A stretch of 7,193 nucleotides of DNA, taken from DAIRVC01 sp036803025. GTDB taxonomy: Bacteria; Chloroflexota; Anaerolineae; Anaerolineales; E44-bin32. The notes under the pieces are model-generated. The model did not search any database and was not told the origin of the DNA. It saw only the letters and a list, made by a program, of their open reading frames with translations. Below are positions 1 through 7,193 of the stretch, one piece after another. Location of the stretch: the NCBI GenBank assembly GCA_036803025.1, contig DAIRVC010000138.1, forward strand, positions 1-7,193, given 5' to 3'. Positions within the stretch are counted from its first letter, which is position 1. Each line of letters opens with the position of its first letter. The position numbers were made by a program, and so were the translations under genes.

Positions 1-287
1 AAGACGATCTTGCCCGGGCTGACGCGCTTCAGGCCGGTGGCCATCGCCGGCGCGCGCCCGTGGGCCGCCTCGGCGAAATCGCAATTGAAGTAGTTGTAGG
101 CGAACACGGAACAGCCCACCGGCGCCACGCCGATCGTGTCCTCGCGGACGCCCATTTCATCCAGGACTTCGGCGATCAGCCGATGAGCGACGCCGTGCGT
201 GCAACCCGGGCAATAGTGCGTGTGCGTCGGGTTGAGGCTCTCCGGCCGCTCATAGATGAGCGTCTCCACCTGTTGCGGAGTCGCCAT
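1..287 (-). CDS. 2-oxoacid:ferredoxin oxidoreductase beta subunit (TPP-binding), N-terminal part
   Basis: The first 95 codons are in the window and the gene continues past position 1. The product belongs to the TPP-binding beta subunit family of 2-oxoacid:ferredoxin oxidoreductases (pyruvate/2-oxoglutarate/2-oxoisovalerate type), which bind thiamine diphosphate and a 4Fe-4S cluster and decarboxylate the 2-oxoacid. Family signatures are visible: YCPGCTHG at about residues 25-32, whose CxxC is an expected cluster-ligand pair, then GVAPVGCSVF and HGRAPAMATGLKR. The ATG at 285-287 is preceded by a strong AGGAGGTG ribosome binding site. The start lies 16 bp after the stop of the alpha gene, so the two are surely co-transcribed. 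Substrate specificity cannot be read from this fragment; the partner subunit resembles VorB, which favours branched-chain 2-oxoacids, but 2-oxoglutarate remains possible. The rest of the TPP motif (GDG...N) lies outside the window. Confidence 0.93.
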   Translation of the reverse strand, partial: MATPQQVETLIYERPESLNPTHTHYCPGCTHGVAHRLIAEVLDEMGVREDTIGVAPVGCSVFAYNYFNCDFAEAAHGRAPAMATGLKRVSPGKIV

Positions 288-303
288 TCCACCTCCTCGC
301 CGA

Positions 304-1377
<1,074 letters not shown>

Positions 1378-1386
1378 GCTGCCTCC

Positions 1387-1641
1387 TTAGGAGGTCTCTA
1401 CCAGAGCGGGAACCCTGGGCGTCACCCATCGATAGACGGTGATGGCCGCGTCGGGGCAGATCACCGCACAGATGGCGCAGCCGGTGCAGTCGCCCTGCGG
1501 ATCGACCAGCGCCGCCGGGTGGTATCCCTTGGGGGTCAGTTTCTCGTTGTCCAACTGGATGACTTGCTTGGGACAAACGGTCATGCACAGGGCGCAGCCC
1601 TTGCACAACAAATCGTTGACGACGATCCGGCCTTTGGCCAT
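1387..1641 (-). CDS. 2x[4Fe-4S] ferredoxin-like (delta) subunit of 2-oxoacid oxidoreductase
   Basis: This 84-residue protein has two classical 4Fe-4S motifs: CKGCALCMTVCP with cysteines 13, 16, 19 and 23, and CTGCAICAVICP with cysteines 52, 55, 58 and 62. Each motif has the CxxCxxCxxxCP spacing of bacterial-type ferredoxins. In KOR/VOR/POR operons such a small protein is the delta subunit that carries electrons from the TPP site to external ferredoxin, and its place directly before the alpha gene (9 bp gap) supports that role. The ~28-residue spacer between motifs, with GYHPA, is typical of these subunits (PorD/VorC/KorD-like). The start is ATG at 1639-1641 with GGAGGA about 6 bp upstream. 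It is the first gene of the operon and has a 282-bp upstream intergenic region. It might instead be called a free ferredoxin, but the gene order argues for a dedicated subunit. Confidence 0.93.
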   Translation of the reverse strand: MAKGRIVVNDLLCKGCALCMTVCPKQVIQLDNEKLTPKGYHPAALVDPQGDCTGCAICAVICPDAAITVYRWVTPRVPALVETS

Positions 1642-1717
1642 CCCCGTCCTCCTCCGCCCATTCTACAGTACTCAGGCGTCGGCCGCCTGGCCAGTGAAGA
1701 GTGTCATCGCCCGCGCC

Positions 1718-1740
1718 AAACAAACATCCTATGTCTGATT
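1718..1740. promoter_or_regulatory. imperfect dyad in AT-rich patch upstream of the oxidoreductase operon (possible operator)
   Basis: On the minus strand, AATCAGACAT and ATGTTTGTTT flank a 3-base centre (AGG); 8 of 10 positions are complementary. The dyad sits in one of the few AT-rich patches of an otherwise GC-rich region, 77 bp upstream of the ferredoxin-like start. Size and spacing fit a dimeric regulator site, but no regulator gene is nearby. I could not find a convincing -35/-10 pair around it: TAGGAT (1726-1731) and TAGAAT (1660-1665) are -10-like on the minus strand but lack a matching -35. Confidence 0.3.
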
Positions 1741-1758
1741 TGTCGGATAATTGCCCGG

Positions 1759-1786
1759 CCGGCTCAGCGCACGCGGGGCGAGCCGG
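1759..1786 (-). other. hairpin in intergenic region
   Basis: CCGGCTC and GAGCCGG (1759-1765 and 1780-1786) form a perfect 7-bp stem around a 14-base loop. It lies between the larger hairpin at 1805-1833 and the oxidoreductase operon. There is no T tract after it, so it is not a standard intrinsic terminator. In DNA this rich in G and C, a stem of this size may be chance. Confidence 0.3.
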
Positions 1787-1804
1787 TTCCTGGGGCTCAC
1801 AAGG

Positions 1805-1833
1805 CCTCCAGACGCCCTCAGGCGGTCTGGAGG
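1805..1833 (-). terminator. strong hairpin, possible terminator or attenuator without a good U tract
   Basis: CCTCCAGAC (1805-1813) pairs perfectly with GTCTGGAGG (1825-1833). An inner GCC/GGC pair of arms surrounds a 4-base loop with one bulged base. Reading the minus strand, it begins about 90 bp after the stop of the beta-lactamase-like gene, so it may end that transcript. The bases after it (GCCTTGTGAG) contain only TT runs, so it lacks the U tract of a standard intrinsic terminator. Its 5' arm overlaps C-rich bases that can pair elsewhere (see 1829-1924). Confidence 0.45.
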
Positions 1834-1924
1834 GGGCTGGTGCGAGTCAAACCCCCTTCCGCTGGCCCGTGGCGCAGGCCTACGGGCAAGCACCTCCGGC
1901 GGTCTCCGTGGAAGCCGGTCCCCC
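1829..1924 (-). other. foldable intergenic region, possible structured RNA or 3' UTR
   Basis: The stretch folds on paper as a multibranch structure. An outer helix pairs GGGGG (1832-1836) with CCCCC (1920-1924). Inside are GGTGC (1839-1843) with GCACC (1890-1894), enclosing GCCCGT (1865-1870) with ACGGGC (1882-1887) plus GGC/GCC, and a second arm pairing CCGGC (1896-1900) with GCCGG (1914-1918). A competing pairing joins GGAGGGGG (1829-1836) to CCCCCTTCC (1852-1860). I checked it against tRNA, tmRNA ends, SRP RNA core and the cobalamin riboswitch and found no convincing match. It starts at the stop codon of the upstream gene, so it could be a 3' UTR or the leader of the next operon. Orientation is assumed from the flanking genes. 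Confidence 0.3.
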
Positions 1925-3402
1925 TAATCCGTCGGAGGGTTGAAGTAGTTGTACACCGCCCGCGAGAGGTTGGCCACGAGCCGCGAGGTCGGCTCCCAGA
2001 TCATCTCGACGTCGTCCCACAGGAATACCGAGAGCACGTAGTCACCGGCCGGGGAGTAGACGATCCCAGCGTCACCCAGATGCGCCAGGGGCGATTCCGT
2101 CCAGCCGTGCTTGTGTGCCACTCGCGTCCCATCCGGAACGCCGGCCTCGATCAGGATGCCGATCTTGTTCAGTGCCAGGAGGTCGAGCATGTGCCGGCAT
2201 TCTTCCGGGCGCAGCGCGTCCGGAAAGACGGCCAGCAGGCTTCCGCCGCCTTCGGCGCAGGCGTAGACATCGCCCAGCAGCATCCCGATCTCCGTCGGCG
2301 TCGTCTGATTGTAGGGGTCAAGCCGCGAGGTCGGGAAATCCGCGCGCGAGTTCCCGGACGTGCGCGGCACGCCGGACAGGAGCGGCGACTCAGGCCGGAA
2401 GTAGCCGAGCAGGAAGGTGTTGTCCAGGCCGAGCTCGGCGAGCGTTTCCGTCACCCGCAGCGGGCCGAAGGCTCGATCCATGCGCTCCATCAGCCAATCG
2501 GCCGGATCATTTCCCGAGAGCCGGATCATTTCTTCCACCCAGCGCTCGGCCTCGGCATCCAGCGGATTGTCGAAGTAGCGGTAGAAGGCCACCAGGATCC
2601 CGACCTTGATGATCGAGGCGGCGGTGAAGGAGATGTCCGGCTCGGCGGAGATCTCCTGGTTTTGGAAGTAGGCGAAGTGGAGTTCGTCCCCGCTGCGCAG
2701 GTCCATCAGGTAGATATCGACCAGGCCGTCGAAGCCGGCCACGTCCACGTTCTGCTCGAGGAGTATGCGCAGCGTGTCCAATGTCGGGCGCGGCGCGGCG
2801 GTAAAGCCGACCGGCAGGCTGACCACGCGGTCGCTGGGCGAGTTCAACGCCAGCTCGACCAGCTCGACGGCGCGCGCCGTATCCAGCGTGCGCCCGGGCT
2901 CTCCGGCCACAAAGGATGTGCTCCCGGGCACGGGCTGGACGGCCGCCGGCGGTTCGTCATAACGCGCGCCGATGTCCCGCAGCGAAGTCTCGAGCTGCGG
3001 GCGGGAGTACTCGGCGCGCAGGGGAATACTCTCCCCCTCACCAACCCGGTTCCACAGGAAGTCCCAGAAGCCGCCCCAGAAGTCGGGCTGCGTTCGCACA
3101 AACTCAGCCGCCGCCAGCATGCCCTCCGTGTCCAGGCGGTACCCGACCGAAACCGGCTCGAGGTGGATGACCTGCTCGTCGTAGCGCAGCTCGATCGGTG
3201 TGCTGTAGACCTGCAACAGCCGTTCGATGGCTTCGTTGCGGCTCAGCCGCCCGACCGGAACCCCGGCGATCGTCAGACCAGCCGGCAGGCTGGCGCGCGT
3301 GCGGCTGTAGACGAACAGCTCGACGAAAAACAGGACGACCGCCATAAGCAGCAGTGCGATCGAGCCCCAGCGCAGCCAGTCGACGCCGCTTCGATCTCGC
3401 AT
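1924..3402 (-). CDS. membrane-anchored VanW-type peptidoglycan-binding / class A beta-lactamase-like protein
   Basis: This 492-residue protein starts with one membrane segment (about residues 13-32), so the rest is probably outside the membrane. Residues ~38-95 (LPAGLTIAGVPVGRLSRNEA onward) look like the YoaR/VanW-associated putative peptidoglycan-binding domain. The C-terminal ~270 residues resemble the class A beta-lactamase/transpeptidase fold: S-I-I-K (S263, K266) fits the catalytic SxxK, S-G-N (296-298) fits SDN, and K-H-G (431-433) sits where KTG is expected. The changed third motif, and no clear omega-loop ExxLN glutamate, make true antibiotic hydrolysis uncertain; a wall-linked serine hydrolase or peptidase is as likely. 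I chose ATG at 3400-3402, which has GGAGG 4 bp upstream. A GTG at 3427-3429 would add nine residues, but it overlaps a likely -10 element. The gene is 70 bp after the protease gene and appears to have its own promoter. Confidence 0.85.
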   Translation of the reverse strand: MRDRSGVDWLRWGSIALLLMAVVLFFVELFVYSRTRASLPAGLTIAGVPVGRLSRNEAIERLLQVYSTPIELRYDEQVIHLEPVSVGYRLDTEGMLAAAEFVRTQPDFWGGFWDFLWNRVGEGESIPLRAEYSRPQLETSLRDIGARYDEPPAAVQPVPGSTSFVAGEPGRTLDTARAVELVELALNSPSDRVVSLPVGFTAAPRPTLDTLRILLEQNVDVAGFDGLVDIYLMDLRSGDELHFAYFQNQEISAEPDISFTAASIIKVGILVAFYRYFDNPLDAEAERWVEEMIRLSGNDPADWLMERMDRAFGPLRVTETLAELGLDNTFLLGYFRPESPLLSGVPRTSGNSRADFPTSRLDPYNQTTPTEIGMLLGDVYACAEGGGSLLAVFPDALRPEECRHMLDLLALNKIGILIEAGVPDGTRVAHKHGWTESPLAHLGDAGIVYSPAGDYVLSVFLWDDVEMIWEPTSRLVANLSRAVYNYFNPPTD

Positions 3403-3419
3403 TCCGCCTCCGGCGGGCG

Positions 3420-3428
3420 AGTATATCA
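3420..3428 (-). promoter_or_regulatory. extended -10 promoter for the beta-lactamase-like gene
   Basis: On the minus strand TGATATACT gives an extended -10 element (TG-n-TATACT; the hexamer is at 3420-3425). No good -35 is visible 16-18 bp upstream, which is tolerable for extended -10 promoters. Transcription would begin near 3413, leaving a leader of about 11 bases containing GGAGG before the ATG at 3402. It lies in the short gap after the protease gene. Confidence 0.45.
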
Positions 3429-3472
3429 CGCCCCTGCGCGGTACCTGCGCGTCGTTACTTCTCGCGCTCCAT

Positions 3473-4120
3473 TCACGGCGCGGCCTGTGCGCTGATCTGG
3501 GCCAGCGCCAATGGGATGGCGTTTGCGAGCGCGTGCGCGCCCCAGGCGGGCCAGATCGAGCCGGTGCGCACGACCAGCGCGCCGGCCAACAGACCGAAGG
3601 CGAAAATGCCGACGATGTGTGGCGGGCCCTGCGTCCAATGCAGCGGATGCAATGTGAACAGGACGGCCTGGATCACAACAGCCCCGAGACGCCCGCAGCG
3701 CGGCCGCAGGCCGAGCCCCAGGAAGCCTCGATAGTAGGTCTCTTCGACGAATGGCACCCAGACGAGGGCCGTCAGCCAATCGGCCGGGCCGGCGCCCAGC
3801 CGATCGAGACGCGCCTCCCAGGCTGCGTTGAGGGCCAGGCTGGCCGCGCGCCAGAGCGCGCCGGCGAGCATCCCCCAGCCGAAACGAGCGAGGGCGCGCT
3901 CGCCCGAGTAGCCCAAGGAGGCCACGGGCTCGCGCAGGATGATCAGCGTCGCCCACGGCAGCGAGGCGAAGACCAGCGGGGAGAGGCTTACCCATCGGGA
4001 AGCCGGCAGCCCCGCTCCGCTGACGCCGATGCCGGCCAGCGCAAGTGAGACGAGCAGAGCCGGCAGGATTGCTGCAAACGGCAGGCCCGCCGGCTCACGC
4101 GAAGGCGTCTTCTCTCGCAT
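3473..4120 (-). CDS. CPBP-family intramembrane glutamic protease (Abi/CAAX protease-like)
   Basis: This 215-residue protein is hydrophobic along most of its length, with several likely membrane helices (about 13-35, 45-62, 78-100, 114-125, 145-160, 168-185 and 188-207). It carries the CPBP (Rce1/Abi, PF02517-type) motifs: EETYYR at residues 126-131 (E126, E127, R131), FTLH at 155-158 (H158) and HALAN at 196-200 (H196, N200). These form the catalytic and metal/water-binding set of intramembrane glutamic proteases. Family members process prenylated proteins, mature or give self-immunity to bacteriocins, or have unknown roles; the substrate here is unknown. The ATG at 4118-4120 lies 25 bp after the valS stop with no clear ribosome binding site, which suggests co-transcription and perhaps translational coupling with valS. 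I see no terminator between the two. The last ~10 residues are poorly conserved tail. Confidence 0.88.
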   Translation of the reverse strand: MREKTPSREPAGLPFAAILPALLVSLALAGIGVSGAGLPASRWVSLSPLVFASLPWATLIILREPVASLGYSGERALARFGWGMLAGALWRAASLALNAAWEARLDRLGAGPADWLTALVWVPFVEETYYRGFLGLGLRPRCGRLGAVVIQAVLFTLHPLHWTQGPPHIVGIFAFGLLAGALVVRTGSIWPAWGAHALANAIPLALAQISAQAAP

Positions 4121-4145
4121 GCTGAACGCCTGCGGCGCGGGTCGG

Positions 4146-6824
<2,679 letters not shown>

Positions 6825-6830
6825 CTTCAT

Positions 6831-6839
6831 ACCCTCCCC
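6831..6839 (-). promoter_or_regulatory. valS ribosome binding site
   Basis: On the minus strand GGGGAGGGT precedes two in-frame ATGs. The GGAGG core (6833-6837) is 8 bp from the ATG at 6824 and 2 bp from the ATG at 6830, so it decides for the downstream start. It lies after the T-box terminator, so it is made only when transcription reads through. Confidence 0.75.
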
Positions 6840-6863
6840 GCCGCGGCTCTGTCCCGGGCGCAA

Positions 6864-7152
6864 CACAAAAGCCCTCCCGTCCATGAGGACGGAAGGGCTG
6901 GCCTTCCGCGGTACCACCTCACTTCGCCGGACAATTGACCGGCGCGCTCGCCCCGATAATCATCGGGTGTCGCGCTAACGGGCGAACCCGCGCCGTTCTA
7001 CTCACCGACCTAAGGGCCGGCTTTCTTCGGCGTGACGTCCGGGCGACATTCGGCAGCGGTTGCTGCGGGGGCTTTCAGCCTTCGGCCGCTCCTTCTCTGC
7101 CAGCCGCCGACCGCCTACTCCTCCCGGCTCGTGCAACGTATTCAGTTGTCAG
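6864..7152 (-). promoter_or_regulatory. valine-specific T-box leader (class I, transcriptional)
   Basis: The leader binds tRNA-Val and allows valS transcription when it is uncharged. Seen on the minus strand: AGTA of the loop-E side (7116-7119 region), AGAGA of the Stem I apical part (7094-7098), and a base helix GCCGG/CCGGC (7124-7128 with 7016-7020). A GUC specifier is best placed at 7034-7036 in GGACGTCAC; another GTC at 7045-7047 also reads valine. Stem III is a 6-bp hairpin at 6925-6944, and another hairpin lies at 6952-6967. The conserved GAGGTGGTACCGCGG is at 6906-6920. In the antiterminator, GAGG (6917-6920) pairs with CCTC (6885-6888) and CGGAAGG (6902-6908) with CCTTCCG (6890-6896), leaving the TGGT bulge (6913-6916), whose last base U matches the A73 discriminator of tRNA-Val. 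The terminator arms overlap these bases. Specifier placement is from my hand fold. Confidence 0.96.
6867..6899 (-). terminator. T-box intrinsic terminator upstream of valS
   Basis: A 13-bp stem (arms 6870-6882 and 6887-6899, one G-U pair in RNA) has a 4-base loop (6883-6886) and is followed on the minus strand by TTTTGTGTT, a typical intrinsic terminator. Its 5' arm contains CCTTCCG (6890-6896), the same bases the T-box antiterminator uses, so the two folds exclude each other. Confidence 0.95.
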
Positions 7153-7158
7153 CCGCGG

Positions 7159-7188
7159 ATTATAGCAGACGCACGCGGGGCTCGTCAA
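7159..7188 (-). promoter_or_regulatory. sigma-70 promoter of the valS T-box transcript
   Basis: On the minus strand TTGACG (-35, 7183-7188) and TATAAT (-10, 7159-7164) are separated by 18 bp. TGC directly before TATAAT also gives an extended -10. This is close to consensus and sits just upstream of Stem I; transcription would begin near 7152. Confidence 0.9.
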
Positions 7189-7193
7189 GCGGG

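Noticed and set aside
1829..1924. tRNA, tmRNA 3' end or cobalamin riboswitch in the intergenic region
   Set aside because: GGTGCGAGTC (plus strand) faintly recalls a B12 riboswitch, and TTTGACTCGCACC (minus strand) recalls a T-arm. The T-stem does not pair, no D or anticodon arm fits, and the B12 core after the box is missing.
3430..3472. GCGC-GGTACC-GCGC-like small inverted repeat between the protease and beta-lactamase-like genes
   Set aside because: Only a 4-bp stem with no T tract; too weak to call a terminator.
1519..3495. 658-codon open frame on the plus strand opposite the beta-lactamase-like gene
   Set aside because: Low-complexity Arg/Gln/Val-rich product without motifs, antisense to a gene with recognisable domains; a GC-driven shadow.
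3426..3995. 189-codon minus-strand frame overlapping the CPBP protease
   Set aside because: Out of frame with the motif-bearing protease and very rich in Arg and Ala; the protease frame carries all catalytic motifs.
6935..7165. 76-codon plus-strand frame across the T-box leader
   Set aside because: It covers a well-supported untranslated regulatory RNA on the other strand and has no motif.

Overview
The window is GC-rich, and every gene I accept lies on the minus strand, so transcription runs from high to low coordinates. GC content, a class I T-box in front of valS, a VanW-type/class A beta-lactamase-like cell-surface protein and a ferredoxin-dependent 2-oxoacid oxidoreductase together suggest an anaerobic or facultative bacterium, perhaps a Chloroflexota member such as Anaerolineae. 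That assignment is inference from gene content; there is no rRNA or other phylogenetic marker beyond valS.

Reading in the direction of transcription: (1) 7193-6825 is a regulatory leader. It has a near-consensus sigma-70 promoter (-35 7183-7188, -10 7159-7164), then a complete T-box with Stem I, a GUC (valine) specifier, Stem III, the conserved T-box sequence and an antiterminator that competes with an intrinsic terminator. (2) 6824-4146 is valS, a full-length valyl-tRNA synthetase. (3) 25 bp further on, 4120-3473 encodes a CPBP-family intramembrane protease, probably read from the same T-box-controlled transcript. (4) 3402-1924 encodes a membrane-anchored protein with a VanW-type peptidoglycan-binding domain and a class A beta-lactamase-like domain, behind its own extended -10 promoter. 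(5) 1923-1642 is an intergenic stretch rich in overlapping hairpins, with a small AT-rich patch holding an imperfect dyad. (6) 1641-1 is the start of a 2-oxoacid:ferredoxin oxidoreductase operon: a two-cluster ferredoxin-like subunit, a VorB-like alpha subunit, and the N-terminal part of the TPP-binding beta subunit, which runs off the window edge.

The valS leader senses uncharged tRNA-Val: when charging is low, the terminator is disrupted and valS (and probably the protease gene) is transcribed. The oxidoreductase genes are tightly packed, with good Shine-Dalgarno sequences, and would form one complex that oxidatively decarboxylates a 2-oxoacid (branched-chain is the best guess) to an acyl-CoA while reducing ferredoxin. 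A gamma subunit may lie just beyond position 1.

Most of the window is ordinary housekeeping and metabolism. The least explained parts are the foldable intergenic region at 1805-1924, the dyad at 1718-1740, and the apparent coupling of a CPBP protease to tRNA-Val charging. I see no clear novel multi-gene system.
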